This document shows positions 37,659-46,912 of a stretch of 64,000 nt of DNA, in pieces; within the stretch, counting starts at the first letter, position 1, and every line of letters starts with the position of its first letter. The notes under the pieces are model-generated. The model was not told the DNA's origin. It did no database searches and saw only the letters and a list, made by a program, of their open reading frames with translations. The stretch is taken from NCBI RefSeq assembly GCF_014203755.1, contig NZ_JACHJS010000001.1, forward strand, positions 2,294,001 to 2,358,000, written 5' to 3'. The stretch comes from Saccharothrix violaceirubra. Its GTDB lineage: Bacteria > Actinomycetota > Actinomycetes > Mycobacteriales > Pseudonocardiaceae. Both the position numbers and the translations under genes were made by a program.

Positions 37659-37760
37659 CCCAGCACACGGCGTGACGGCGGGTCGTCCTACGAAGTGATG
37701 AGCCCGGGTGGGTGCGTCCGCCGACGCGCCGGCCCGGCACGACCCGTCACGGTGGGTGGC

Positions 37761-38303
37761 ATGGTCGAACCGCTGGTGATCGTGATCGCCGCCTGCGAGA
37801 TCGCGGTGTGGGTGTTCCTCGGCGCGGGACTCCTGGCCCGCTACCTGCTGCGGTGGCGGCGACTGGGCGCCGTCCTGCTGGTGTGCACACCGCTCTCGGA
37901 CGTCGTGCTGCTCGTGGCGACGGCGGTCGACCTGCGGTCGGGTGGCGACGTCGGGTTCGTGCACGGTCTCGCGGCGATCTACCTGGGGTTCAGCGTGGCC
38001 TACGGGCATTCCCTGCTCAGGTGGGCCGACCGGCGGTTCGCGCACCGGTTCGCGGGCGGGCCGCCGCCACCCAAGGCGCCGAAGGACGGGGCGGCGAGGG
38101 TGGCCTACGAGTGGCGTGAGTGGGGGCGGTTCGTGGTGGCGTTCGGCGTGACCGCACTGGTGGTGCTCCTGCTCGGACTGGCCGTCGGGCAGGGCGAGGC
38201 GCTGTGGCGACAGGTGTCGTTCCTGGTCCGCGTGGGGCTGATCTGGCTCGTGGTCGGCCCGGTCTACCAGTCGGTGAAGGCCGCGAGGGCGGGGAGCCGG
38301 TGA
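37761..38303 (+). CDS. Polytopic membrane protein of unknown function
   Basis: A 180-residue protein with about five helices: LVIVIAACEIAVWVFLGAGL, GAVLLVCTPLSDVVLLVATAV, FVHGLAAIYLGFSVAYGHSL, FVVAFGVTALVVLLLGLAV and VSFLVRVGLIWLVVGPVYQ. Between TM3 and TM4 is a cytoplasmic loop with PPPPKAPKDGAARVAYEWREWGR. I recall similar actinobacterial proteins annotated only as membrane proteins. It is divergent from the TCS-1 kinase, so it might be a target or a sensor accessory (inference). No strong ribosome site is seen before the ATG. Confidence 0.78.
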   Translation: MVEPLVIVIAACEIAVWVFLGAGLLARYLLRWRRLGAVLLVCTPLSDVVLLVATAVDLRSGGDVGFVHGLAAIYLGFSVAYGHSLLRWADRRFAHRFAGGPPPPKAPKDGAARVAYEWREWGRFVVAFGVTALVVLLLGLAVGQGEALWRQVSFLVRVGLIWLVVGPVYQSVKAARAGSR

Positions 38304-39197
<894 letters not shown>

Positions 39198-39200
39198 CCG

Positions 39201-39246
39201 ACGCGGAACGGCCCGTCCCCCGGCCGGGGGACGGGCCGTTCCGCGT
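39201..39246. terminator. Perfect 46-bp palindrome, bidirectional terminator
   Basis: ACGCGGAACGGCCCGTCCCC followed by CGG is mirrored exactly by its complement, giving 23-bp arms with no spacer. It lies 3 nt after the trmI stop and 6 nt before the convergent stop at 39253. The RNA would form about a 21-bp stem with a 4-nt loop. Confidence 0.85.
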
Positions 39247-39252
39247 CGCGGT

Positions 39253-40122
39253 TCAGTTGCCGCAGGTGACCCAGCCGTCGTCCTTCTTCACGAACTTGAC
39301 GTCCTCTTCGAGGTCGGACTTGACCGACCCCTTGATCTCGTCCGGGACGTTCTCCAGCTTGATCTTGACCGTCGCCTTCGCGTGGGTGGAGTCGGTCTCC
39401 TCGATCTTCGTCACCGTCGCGGTCGTCTTGATGTTCTTGGCGGCCTCGGCGATCTTCTTGAACTGCTCCCGCATCTCCGGGGGAGCCTCCTGGATCGCCT
39501 TCTCCAGCTCGGCGGCCATGCTCGCCGGGTCCGCCTTCGACTTGAGGTCGTCGATCTTGGAGTGGTCTTCGGCGCAGGTCACGGACTTGAGCTTGTCCCA
39601 GTCCTTCGCGTTGAAGGCCGCGACGAACGTGTCAGCCGCCTCCTTGGGCGAGCTGTTGCCGCCACCGTTGAACACGAACACCACCACCAACACGACCACG
39701 ACGGCCAGTACACCGACGCCGCCGAGCACCCAGGGCAGGGGGCTCTTCTTGCGCGGCGGGCCGTAGGGGCCGCCGAAACCACCCGGATGGCCGTAGGGCT
39801 GCTGCCCGAACTGGCCGGGCTGTCCCGGCTGACCCGGGCCGCCGGGCGGCGGCCCGTAGCCGGGTTGGCCGTAGCCCTGCTGACCGGGCGGCGGGTACCC
39901 GCCGGACTGCTGTCCGTAACCCGGCTGTTGCCCACCCTGTGGAACGCCCTGGGGTGGCGGAGGGTAGCCGCCGGGCTGCTGCCCGTACCCCGGCCGGCCG
40001 CCGTACTGCCCCGGCGGCTGTTGGTCGTAGGGACCCTGGGGGGAGCCGTAAGGATCTGGTTGGTTGCCGTACTGACCCGGCTGCCCGCCGTAGGGTCCCG
40101 GCTGCTGAGGCGGGACGGACAT
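39253..40122 (-). CDS. Membrane-anchored protein with Pro/Gly/Gln/Tyr-rich N-terminus
   Basis: A 289-residue protein. Residues 1-120 are a low-complexity cytoplasmic region of [17 protein letters not shown] repeats. Then [12 protein letters not shown] leads into one TM helix (about 130-150, [14 protein letters not shown]). The extracellular domain of about 135 residues starts [26 protein letters not shown], the NTF2-like DUF4878 pattern. Two Cys (VTCAEDH and WVTCGN) may form a disulfide. ATG 40122 has AGGAG 6 nt upstream (a GTG directly before it would be too close). Function unknown. Such PGQY tails often condense or bind cell-wall partners (inference). Confidence 0.85.
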   Translation of the reverse strand: MSVPPQQPGPYGGQPGQYGNQPDPYGSPQGPYDQQPPGQYGGRPGYGQQPGGYPPPPQGVPQGGQQPGYGQQSGGYPPPGQQGYGQPGYGPPPGGPGQPGQPGQFGQQPYGHPGGFGGPYGPPRKKSPLPWVLGGVGVLAVVVVLVVVFVFNGGGNSSPKEAADTFVAAFNAKDWDKLKSVTCAEDHSKIDDLKSKADPASMAAELEKAIQEAPPEMREQFKKIAEAAKNIKTTATVTKIEETDSTHAKATVKIKLENVPDEIKGSVKSDLEEDVKFVKKDDGWVTCGN

Positions 40123-40308
40123 CACGTTCTCCTAGAACCTCGCGCTGGTGGCAGTCGTGCTGCCCGGTCCGCGTGAGTGGATTCGCACTCTCCACGCACG
40201 GTAGCCGGTCGGTGGCGGTGCCGGACACCGGTATGGAGTAGTTGCCCTGGTGAGCGGCGCCCGCGCGTGATCACGTTTTCGGTGGCAAGCCGGTTCGCGT
40301 GTCACGTT

Positions 40309-40331
40309 TTGTCGGTGATCGCCGGTACCTT
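40309..40331 (+). promoter_or_regulatory. Perfect PafBC/RecA-NDp promoter of mpa
   Basis: TTGTCGGTG (40309-40317), 8 nt, then TACCTT (40326-40331). All 9 positions and the spacer agree with TTGTCRGTG-N8-TANNNT, the RecA-independent DNA-damage promoter of mycobacteria driven by PafBC. Predicted +1 near 40338, 25 nt before the mpa start. A TCACGTTTT direct repeat occurs at 40271 and 40302, the second touching this site. Confidence 0.75.
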
Positions 40332-40362
40332 TGTCATACGAACACGGGAGGAGGGTGCCGAC

Positions 40363-42165
40363 ATGCCGCACGGTCATCCCGGCAGCCGGCCCGACGAGGG
40401 CGGCGAGCTGAACACTGGCAACAACCCTGGTGAGCTGACCGCGCAGATCAGGTTCCTCGAGGACGAGATCGCGCTGTTGCGTCGTAAGTTGACGGAATCC
40501 CCACGACACGTCCGCCTGCTCGAGCAGCGACTGGCGGAGGCGACGGAACGCGTCAGCCAACTGACCGAGCGCAACACGAAGCTCATCGACACCCTTCGAG
40601 AGGCGCGCAGCCAACTCCTCGCGTTGCGTGAGGAAGTGGACCGCCTCGCCCAGCCGCCGAGCGGCTACGGCGTCTTCCTCGCGAAGTTCGAGGACGGCAC
40701 CGTGGACGTTTTCACGTCCGGTCGGCGCATGCGCGTTTCGGTGTCACCGGCGGTCGAGGCGACGACCCTGGTGCGCGGCCAGTCGGTGCGCTTGAACGAG
40801 GCCCTCACCGTGGTCGAGGGCGGCGACTTCGAGCGGACCGGCGAGGTCTGCACGCTGCGTGAGGTGTTGGACTCCGGTGCGGCCGACGGCTCGTCGGTCG
40901 CGCGTGCGCTCGTGGTCGGCCACGCCGACGAGGAGCGCGTGGTGTGGCTGGCCCAGCCGCTGCTGGACTCGCCGCTCAAGGCCGGCGACTCCCTGCTGGT
41001 CGACTCCAAGGCCGGGTTCGCCTACGAGCGGGTGCCCAAGGCCGAGGTCGAGGACCTGCTGCTGGAGGAGGTGCCGGACGTCGCGTACGAGGACATCGGC
41101 GGCCTCGGCCGGCAGATCGAGCAGATCCGCGACGCGGTCGAGCTGCCGTTCCTGCACGCCGACCTGTTCCGCGAGTACAAGCTGCGCCCGCCCAAGGGCG
41201 TGCTGCTCTACGGCCCGCCCGGCTGCGGCAAGACGCTCATCGCCAAGGCGGTGGCGAACTCGCTGGCCAAGCAGGTGGCCAGAGCCAGGGGTGACGACCA
41301 CCACGAGGCCAAGTCCTACTTCCTCAACATCAAGGGCCCGGAGCTGCTCAACAAGTTCGTCGGCGAGACCGAGCGGCACATCCGGCTGATCTTCCAGCGG
41401 GCGCGCGAGAAGGCGTCCGAGGGCACTCCCGTGATCGTGTTCTTCGACGAGATGGACTCGATCTTCCGCACCCGCGGCAGCGGCGTGTCGTCCGACGTCG
41501 AGACCACGATCGTGCCCCAGCTCCTCAGCGAGATCGACGGCGTCGAGGGCCTGGAGAACGTGATCGTGATCGGTGCCTCCAACCGGGAGGACATGATCGA
41601 CCCGGCCATCCTGCGGCCCGGCCGGCTCGACGTGAAGATCAAGATCGAGCGTCCGGACGCCGAGGGCGCGAAGGACATCTTCAACAAGTACCTGACCGCC
41701 GACCTGCCCCTGCACGCCGACGACCTGGCCGAGTTCGGCGGGGACCCGCAGGCGTGCGTCCAGGGGTTGGTGCAGCACACGGTCGAGCGCATGTACGAGG
41801 AGACCGACGAGAACCGCTTCCTGGAGGTCACCTACGCCAACGGTGACAAGGAGGTCCTGTACTTCCGGGACTTCAACTCGGGCGCGATGATCCAGAACAT
41901 CGTGGACCGGGCCAAGAAGGCGGCCATCAAGAGCCTGCTCGACACCAAGCAGCCGGGCCTGTCGGTCCGCCACCTGCTGGACGCGATCGTGGACGAGTTC
42001 GCGGAGAACGAGGACCTCCCGAACACCACGAACCCGGACGACTGGGCGCGGATCTCGGGCAAGAAGGGCGAGCGGATCGTCTACATCCGCACGCTGGTGA
42101 CCGGCAAGAACCAGGAGTCGGGTCGGGCGATCGACACCGCCACCAACACCGGTCAGTACCTGTAG
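40363..42165 (+). CDS. mpa: Mycobacterial-type proteasomal AAA+ ATPase Mpa/ARC
   Basis: A 600-residue hexameric unfoldase that recognises Pup on substrates and feeds them to the PrcBA core. The N-terminal coiled coil is at about 25-97 ([16 protein letters not shown]...LREEVDRLA), the Pup-binding helix. Two OB domains follow (about 98-235). The AAA+ domain has Walker A GPPGCGKT (284-291), Walker [10 protein letters not shown] (Asp362/Glu363) and arginine fingers in AILRPGRLD. The final GQYL is the gate-opening motif. ATG 40363 has GGGAGGAGG upstream. Known as arc outside mycobacteria. Confidence 0.97.
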   Translation: MPHGHPGSRPDEGGELNTGNNPGELTAQIRFLEDEIALLRRKLTESPRHVRLLEQRLAEATERVSQLTERNTKLIDTLREARSQLLALREEVDRLAQPPSGYGVFLAKFEDGTVDVFTSGRRMRVSVSPAVEATTLVRGQSVRLNEALTVVEGGDFERTGEVCTLREVLDSGAADGSSVARALVVGHADEERVVWLAQPLLDSPLKAGDSLLVDSKAGFAYERVPKAEVEDLLLEEVPDVAYEDIGGLGRQIEQIRDAVELPFLHADLFREYKLRPPKGVLLYGPPGCGKTLIAKAVANSLAKQVARARGDDHHEAKSYFLNIKGPELLNKFVGETERHIRLIFQRAREKASEGTPVIVFFDEMDSIFRTRGSGVSSDVETTIVPQLLSEIDGVEGLENVIVIGASNREDMIDPAILRPGRLDVKIKIERPDAEGAKDIFNKYLTADLPLHADDLAEFGGDPQACVQGLVQHTVERMYEETDENRFLEVTYANGDKEVLYFRDFNSGAMIQNIVDRAKKAAIKSLLDTKQPGLSVRHLLDAIVDEFAENEDLPNTTNPDDWARISGKKGERIVYIRTLVTGKNQESGRAIDTATNTGQYL

Positions 42166-42168
42166 GAG

Positions 42169-42204
42169 CACGACGGGTGGCCCGGAACCGGGCCACCCGT
42201 CGTG
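42169..42204. terminator. Bidirectional hairpin between mpa and TCS-2
   Basis: A perfect 17-bp stem (CACGACGGGTGGCCCGG and complement) with a 2-nt AA spacer fills the gap between the convergent mpa stop (42165) and response-regulator stop (42206). Confidence 0.85.
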
Positions 42205-42205
42205 G

Positions 42206-42862
42206 TCAGCCGGCGGTGACCACGCCGGCCTCGTAGGCGGCGATGACAAGCTGGGCCCGGTCCCGGGCCTGGAGCTTGTGCAGCAGCCGGCCGATGTGCG
42301 TCTTCAACGTCCCCGTCGACACCCGCAGTTCGAGCATGATCTCGGCGTTGGACAACCCCTTGGCGATCAGCACGAGCACCTCGGCCTCCCGTCCGGTCAA
42401 CCCCTCGACCCCGACCGGCCGGGGTCGGGACGTGCGGGCGAACTCGGTGATGAGCCGACGGGTCACCGACGGCGACAGCAACGCGTCCCCGGCCGCCACG
42501 ACCCGGATCGCGGCCAGCAGGTCGGCGGGCGGCGTGTCCTTGAGCAGGAAACCGGACGCCCCGGCGCGTAACGCCGCGTAGACGTACTCGTCGACGTCGA
42601 ACGTCGTCAGCACCAGCACCCGCGCGGCGGAGAACCCGGAGATCCGCCGGGTCGCCTCGATCCCGTCGACCCCCGGCATGCGGACGTCCATGAGCACCAC
42701 GTCCGGCGCCTCGCGGCGGACGACCTCGACCGCCTCCGCCCCGTCGCCGGCCTCGCCGACGACGCGCAACCCCGGCGTGGAGTCGATCAGCACCCGGAAA
42801 CTGCCGCGCAGCAACGCCTGGTCGTCCACTATCACCACGGAGGTGTCGGCCGAAGATTCCAC
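42206..42862 (-). CDS. NarL/LuxR-type response regulator (TCS-2)
   Basis: A 218-residue regulator. The receiver has Asp59 (LMDVRMPG), DD at 13-14, TTFD and GFLLKD. The LuxR HTH is LTGREAEVLVLIAKGLSNAEIMLELRVSTGTLKTHIGRLLHKL. I start at GTG 42862 (VESSADTSVV), the normal receiver start. GTG 42898, 1 nt after the kinase stop, would add 12 atypical residues (MIHSAGACHHRY). Neither has a clear ribosome site. It differs clearly in sequence from TCS-1. Sits between mpa and dop. Targets unknown. Confidence 0.92.
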   Translation of the reverse strand: MESSADTSVVIVDDQALLRGSFRVLIDSTPGLRVVGEAGDGAEAVEVVRREAPDVVLMDVRMPGVDGIEATRRISGFSAARVLVLTTFDVDEYVYAALRAGASGFLLKDTPPADLLAAIRVVAAGDALLSPSVTRRLITEFARTSRPRPVGVEGLTGREAEVLVLIAKGLSNAEIMLELRVSTGTLKTHIGRLLHKLQARDRAQLVIAAYEAGVVTAG

Positions 42863-42899
42863 GTACCGATGGTGGCAGGCCCCAGCGGAGTGGATCACG

Positions 42900-43997
42900 T
42901 CAGGACAGCGGAATGCGGGCCTTGACCGCGAACCCGCCGGCGGGGCGGCGGTCTGCCTCGAAGTCGCCGCCGTACATCGCCACGCGTTCCCGCATGCCCA
43001 TCAGCCCGTGGCCGCCGCCCGCCCGCGCCGCGCGCGTCCCGTCGTCGACCACCTCGATCCCGACCTCGTCGTCGGTCACCGCGACCCGTACCGAACACCG
43101 GGCGGGCGCGGCGTGCTTGACGACGTTGGTCACCGACTCCTGCACGATCCGGAACACGGTCAGCCCCACTCCGTCCGGCAGTCCGCCGCCGGTCACCTCC
43201 AGCGTCACGTCGACGCCGGCGTCCGCCGCCCGCTCGACCAGGCCCGCCAGGTCCGCGAGACCCGGCATGGGCGCGGTCCCGGTCGCGTCGTCCGAGCGCA
43301 GCACGCCGAGCAGCCGCCGCATCTCCACGAGCGTGTCCCGGCTGGTGGCCTCGATCACCGCCAGCGCGTCGACCACCTCGTCCGGCCGGGTGCGGGCGAC
43401 GTGCGCCGCCACGCCTGCCTTCACCGTGATCAGGCTGAGGCTGTGCGCCACGACGTCGTGCAGCTCACGGGCGATCCGCAGCCGCTCCTCGGTCACCGCC
43501 CGCGTGGCCCGTTCCGCCTCCTCCCGTGCCGCGAACGCACGGCGTGCCCGCGTGAACCGGCCCAGCGCCCAGGCCGCCGAACCGTAGAGGCCGACGAACG
43601 CCACCAACCCGATGTCGTCCGGCGTCGGCTGGGAGACCATCAGCGCCGCGCCGGACATCACCACCGTCGCCACCAGGGCGGTCACCGCGGGTCGGCGTGG
43701 CACCCACGCCCCCACCGCGTACAGGGCGAACGCCGTCGGGCTGTGCGGTTCGAGCGGCATCTCCAGCACGGTCGCCACGCACAGGGCCGTGACGACCACC
43801 GCCAGCACCGGCAGCGGGTACCGGCGGCGGACGGCGAGCGGCAGGCCGATCAAGGCGGCCAACGGGTAGCCGAACCACGGCGAGAGGGACGAGATCCCGG
43901 CGAAACTCGCGTAGACCGCGGTCGCGCAGAGCGCGAACGCGGTGTCCAGGACGACCGGGTACGCGTTCGGGAGAAGTCGGAACAGGCGGTTGGACAC
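42900..43997 (-). CDS. NarL-type sensor histidine kinase (TCS-2)
   Basis: A 365-residue kinase. It has 4-5 N-terminal membrane helices (about 10-140). HisKA_3 has EERLRIARELHDVVAHSLSLITV (phospho-His). HATPase_c has FRIVQESVTNVVKHAAPA (N box) and GGGHGLMGMRERVAMYGG (G box). The DUF7134-like N-terminal membrane region is the common streptomycete type without sensor domain. GTG 43997 is supported by TACCGT ending 6 nt upstream (leaderless). The frame continues far upstream but with shadow composition. Confidence 0.92.
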   Translation of the reverse strand: MSNRLFRLLPNAYPVVLDTAFALCATAVYASFAGISSLSPWFGYPLAALIGLPLAVRRRYPLPVLAVVVTALCVATVLEMPLEPHSPTAFALYAVGAWVPRRPAVTALVATVVMSGAALMVSQPTPDDIGLVAFVGLYGSAAWALGRFTRARRAFAAREEAERATRAVTEERLRIARELHDVVAHSLSLITVKAGVAAHVARTRPDEVVDALAVIEATSRDTLVEMRRLLGVLRSDDATGTAPMPGLADLAGLVERAADAGVDVTLEVTGGGLPDGVGLTVFRIVQESVTNVVKHAAPARCSVRVAVTDDEVGIEVVDDGTRAARAGGGHGLMGMRERVAMYGGDFEADRRPAGGFAVKARIPLS

Positions 43998-44003
43998 GTG
44001 CCG

Positions 44004-44009
44004 ACGGTA
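44004..44009 (-). promoter_or_regulatory. -10 box TACCGT, leaderless TCS-2 kinase start
   Basis: On the minus strand TACCGT ends 6 nt before GTG 43997. Confidence 0.45.
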
Positions 44010-44265
44010 GCCGGCGGGTCCCGCGTCGACATCGGACCCGGGTCCTATCCGGGACGGTGGCCGATTTGGTCCATTGTGGACGAATCCGGGGCGCGGGGTA
44101 CCCGAGGATGCGGCCACGTTCCCCGACCGGTAGGGTCGAGGTGAAGGTCTTCCTTCAGGCAACTCTGTGCGTCGCATCCGTTCGCGCTGCGTCCAGGGAC
44201 TCGGTCTCGACGCGCGGAGGTTCTGTTGCGGCTCGTCCTCGCCCTTCGGGAAGCGGCGGCGCGCG

Positions 44266-44997
44266 ATGGATGAGCGTGGGGACGGGCGGGAACTCTCCGC
44301 ACTCGTCCAGGCCGCGTTCCTCGCCGCCGCCAACGGCGATCCGCCCGGGATCGGCCACGACCCCCTCCGGCTGCTGTGCCGGACCTGCGTCGAACTGCTC
44401 CCGGTGGACGGCGCCTCGATCTCGGTGATGACCGGTGCCGCCGAGTGGGAGACGCTCTACGCCGGCGACGAGGTGTTGGCGCGCGCGGAAGCCTTCCAGT
44501 TCACCCTGGGCGAAGGGCCGTGCCTGGAGGCGTTCGAGCACCGCCGGCCCGTGCTGCTCCCCGACTTCGGTGTCGACGCCGCGCGGCGTTGGCCGGTGTT
44601 CGCGGCCCAGGTCGCCGCCGAGCCGATCGGCGGGTTCTTCGCGTTCCCGTTGCTCAGCGGCGCCCTCGGCATCGGGGTGATGGCGTTGTACCGCCACCAC
44701 ACCGGGTGGTTGGCCCCGGCGGAACTGGCCGTCGCGCTGCATCTCGTCGCCATGGCCACGGGCGTCGTGCTCGGCATGCGCCTGGACCGGCTCGACGCCG
44801 ACTGGTGGGCCGCGCTGCCGCTGCACCGGGAGCAGGTGCACCAGGCCACCGGGATGCTCATCGCGGCGTTCGGCATACCGCCCGACGAGGCGTTCGCCCG
44901 GCTCCGCGCACACGCGTTCGCCACCGGGCGCCTGGTCGAGGAGATCGCGCGGGACCTCGTCGTCCGGCGGATCACGCCCGCGGACCTGGACCGGTGA
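44266..44997 (+). CDS. GAF-ANTAR protein 1
   Basis: A 243-residue protein. The GAF domain is at about 15-165 (VDGASISVMTGAAEWETLYAGDE, FTLGEGPCLEAFEHRRPVLLPDF, FFAFPLLSGALGIGVMALY). The C-terminal ANTAR RNA-binding domain has VHQATGMLIAAFGIPPDEAFARLRAHAFATG. ANTAR proteins bind tandem-hairpin RNAs and prevent termination or change translation. ATG 44266 is chosen by domain start. TAGGGT at 44131-44136 may be the -10, leaving a leader of about 120 nt containing GAAGG-TCTT-CCTTC. It is first of three related genes (next at 45084). Confidence 0.9.
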   Translation: MDERGDGRELSALVQAAFLAAANGDPPGIGHDPLRLLCRTCVELLPVDGASISVMTGAAEWETLYAGDEVLARAEAFQFTLGEGPCLEAFEHRRPVLLPDFGVDAARRWPVFAAQVAAEPIGGFFAFPLLSGALGIGVMALYRHHTGWLAPAELAVALHLVAMATGVVLGMRLDRLDADWWAALPLHREQVHQATGMLIAAFGIPPDEAFARLRAHAFATGRLVEEIARDLVVRRITPADLDR

Positions 44998-45083
44998 AAC
45001 CCCAGGACCGGCCCGTCCCGCCGCACCCGCGGACGGCGGCCGACGACCTACCCTGTGACCGGGAGAGAAGGGAGAACGAACCC

Positions 45084-45839
45084 ATGTCGGGTTCTTCACC
45101 GTCCGCCAGCGAGCGGGAATCGCGGTTGGTGGGTGCCTTCGTGCAGCTTGCCGACACGCTGGTCGACGACTACGACATCGCCGACGTGCTCCACGACCTC
45201 GTGCGCCACTGCACCGACGTGCTCGGCGCGGCCGAGGCCGGACTCCTGCTGTCCGACCAGCACGGCACCCTGCGCGTGCTCGCGTCGTCGACGGAACGGA
45301 CCCGACTCCTGGAACTCCTCCAGCTCCAGACCGACGAAGGACCGTGCCTGGACTGCGTCCGGTCGGGCCGACCGGTCGTCGTCCCCGACCTCGCGACCGC
45401 GTCGGCGCGCTGGCCGCGTTTCGTCCCGGCGGCACTGGGCGAGGGGTTCACGTCGGTCCAGGCGATCCCGATGCGGTTGCGCGGCCAGACCATCGGCGCG
45501 CTGAACCTGTTCGGCCGCGACGCCGGTCCGATGTCCGATCGGGACCTGAGGGTCGCGCGGGCGCTCGCCGACACCGCGACGATCGGCATCCTCCAGGAGC
45601 GGACGATCCGCCGGGGCGAGATCCTCACCGAACAGCTCCAGAGCGCGCTCAACAACCGGATCACCATCGAACAGGCCAAGGGCATCCTGTCGTACGCCGG
45701 GAACATCACGATGGACCGGGCCTTCGCGGTGTTGCGCGCCCACGGACACCGCAGCGGCGTGCCGCTCACCGAAGTCGCGCACCGGCTCGTGACCGGTCTC
45801 CTCAAACCCGCCGAGGTGCTCGCCGAGCGCCCGGACTGA
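45084..45839 (+). CDS. GAF-ANTAR protein 2
   Basis: A 251-residue protein. The GAF domain is at about 15-165 (DIADVLHDLVRHCTDVLGAAEAGLLLSD, LQTDEGPCLDCVRSGRPVVVPDL, IPMRLRGQTIGALNLFG). The ANTAR domain is about 185-245 (LNNRITIEQAKGILSYAGNITMDRAFAVLRAHGH). ATG 45084 has GGGAG 7-8 nt upstream, and TACCCT at about 45050 is a possible -10. The paired Cys in GPCLDC is conserved with paralogue 3 (GPALDC lacks the first), so a redox or metal ligand is conceivable. Same strand as GAF-ANTAR 1, 86 nt behind it. Confidence 0.92.
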   Translation: MSGSSPSASERESRLVGAFVQLADTLVDDYDIADVLHDLVRHCTDVLGAAEAGLLLSDQHGTLRVLASSTERTRLLELLQLQTDEGPCLDCVRSGRPVVVPDLATASARWPRFVPAALGEGFTSVQAIPMRLRGQTIGALNLFGRDAGPMSDRDLRVARALADTATIGILQERTIRRGEILTEQLQSALNNRITIEQAKGILSYAGNITMDRAFAVLRAHGHRSGVPLTEVAHRLVTGLLKPAEVLAERPD

Positions 45840-46030
45840 GATCCGCCGTCCCGGTCGCCGCCGCATTCGGGTGAAGCGGATGTGCGCGTCGTCCGTGAGT
45901 GGGGAATAGTGATGTCCACGCCCCGGACCCCGGCGCCGGCACGTTCGGCGACAGCGACGGGGTGATCCACATCACGGAATTCTGCATCCGGTGTCATGGG
46001 TGCGCCGGCCGGCGGGCCGGTGCGCCGATG
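45840..46030 (+). other. Spacer after GAF-ANTAR 2, no gene supported
   Basis: The open frame crossing 45899-46321 has mixed, atypical composition and no family resemblance, so I do not call it. The spacer holds ATCCGC...GCGGAT (45841-45881) and GTGAT-CCAC-ATCAC (45962-45975) as short inverted repeats, and a TGCGCCG direct repeat. Confidence 0.5.
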
Positions 46031-46289
46031 GAAAAGTGCTTTTCAGGGTATTTCGCGCCCTCTCTTTTTCCGTGGACGACCGGTTTCGGCGATTCACGCG
46101 AAAAGAGCAGTCTTCGGTCGGGTGCTGAGGGCAACCATTGTGGCCGCGGTGCCGGCGCGGCACTGTCGGACCGGACACGGTTCCCGTGTCGCGAGGCACC
46201 GGCAGGGGGTGCCTCGCCCGGCATGAGGGCGTCGGTGGTGGCGGCGCGATCCGAGGGGGTGCGCGACGCGCCTCGTGCGCCCTCATGCC
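46031..46289 (+). other. Hairpin-rich leader upstream of the sigma-like gene, candidate structured RNA
   Basis: Successive inverted repeats: GAAAAG-TG-CTTTTC (46031-46044); CTCTTTT...AAAAGAG extended by CGTG/CACG (46062-46107); GTGCCG-GCG-CGGCAC (46149-46163); GACACGG-TTC-CCGTGTC (46174-46190); GCGAGGCACC/GGTGCCTCGC (46191-46217); GGCATGAGGGC/GCCCTCATGCC (46220-46230 with 46279-46289). The last would enclose the ATG at 46285 of an alternative sigma-gene start. The region is AT-richer than its surroundings and lies between GAF-ANTAR genes. Confidence 0.5.
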
Positions 46290-46317
46290 ACCCCCACCGT
46301 CGGCCCGGGGTTCCGCG

Positions 46318-46824
46318 ATGACCGGAGAATCGGTTCCGCTGACCCCGGACCAGGCATGGCAACGCTGCGTGCGCCGCCGGGACCGGCTGCGCCGCACGGT
46401 CGAGCGTTTCGGTCTGACCGAGCACGCCGACGACGTGGTGCACGACGTCTTCGTCTCCGTGATGGGGAAGCCGGTTCTGCACCGGGACGGTTTCGACGCC
46501 CTGCTCGACACCGCGGTGTGGCGGCGCTGCCTGGCCGTCGCCCGCAAAGAGGACCGTCGGCGCCGACTCGTCCACGAGATCGGGTCGGTGCCGGTGGTCG
46601 GCGACCACTCCGATTCCGTGGTCGACCGCATCCATGCGGAATGGCTGTTGCGCGGTGGCGGTGTGCTCGTCCGATCCGAAGCGCGGCTGCTCGCGTTGAC
46701 AGGGCTCGGCTACAGCCGCGGCGAGATCGCCCGTCGGGTCGGTCGACCGGTAGTGGAAATCGACCGCGTGATTCGCGCCCTTCGGCGGCGAATGCGTTAC
46801 CGGTTGGGCGGGGGTGCGCGTTGA
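46318..46824 (+). CDS. Sigma-70-like (ECF-type) regulator
   Basis: A 168-residue protein. The N-terminal half resembles sigma region 2 (CVRRRDRLRRTVERFGLTEHADDVVHDVFVSVMGKPVLHRDGFDALLDTAVWRRCLAVARKEDRRRR). The C-terminal half resembles region 4 (RLLALTGLGYSRGEIARRVGRPVVEIDRVIRALRRRMRYRL). The two are linked by a short divergent segment. No anti-sigma gene is adjacent. ATG 46318 fits the region 2 start. ATG 46285 would add 11 residues and put the start codon inside a hairpin. No clear ribosome site at either, so translation may depend on RNA structure (inference). Confidence 0.75.
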   Translation: MTGESVPLTPDQAWQRCVRRRDRLRRTVERFGLTEHADDVVHDVFVSVMGKPVLHRDGFDALLDTAVWRRCLAVARKEDRRRRLVHEIGSVPVVGDHSDSVVDRIHAEWLLRGGGVLVRSEARLLALTGLGYSRGEIARRVGRPVVEIDRVIRALRRRMRYRLGGGAR

Positions 46825-46912
46825 CACCGTATTCACGCCCATTCGGCACCGATGTACGCCACCGCGGCGCGACACGCGTATCCGGCGGGCCCGAGTCACT
46901 CCGAGGCCGCTG

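Noticed and set aside
45899..46321. 140-residue frame with several Cys between GAF-ANTAR 2 and the sigma-like gene
   Set aside because: Mixed codon use, no ribosome site, and the DNA is packed with inverted repeats; structured RNA is the better reading.
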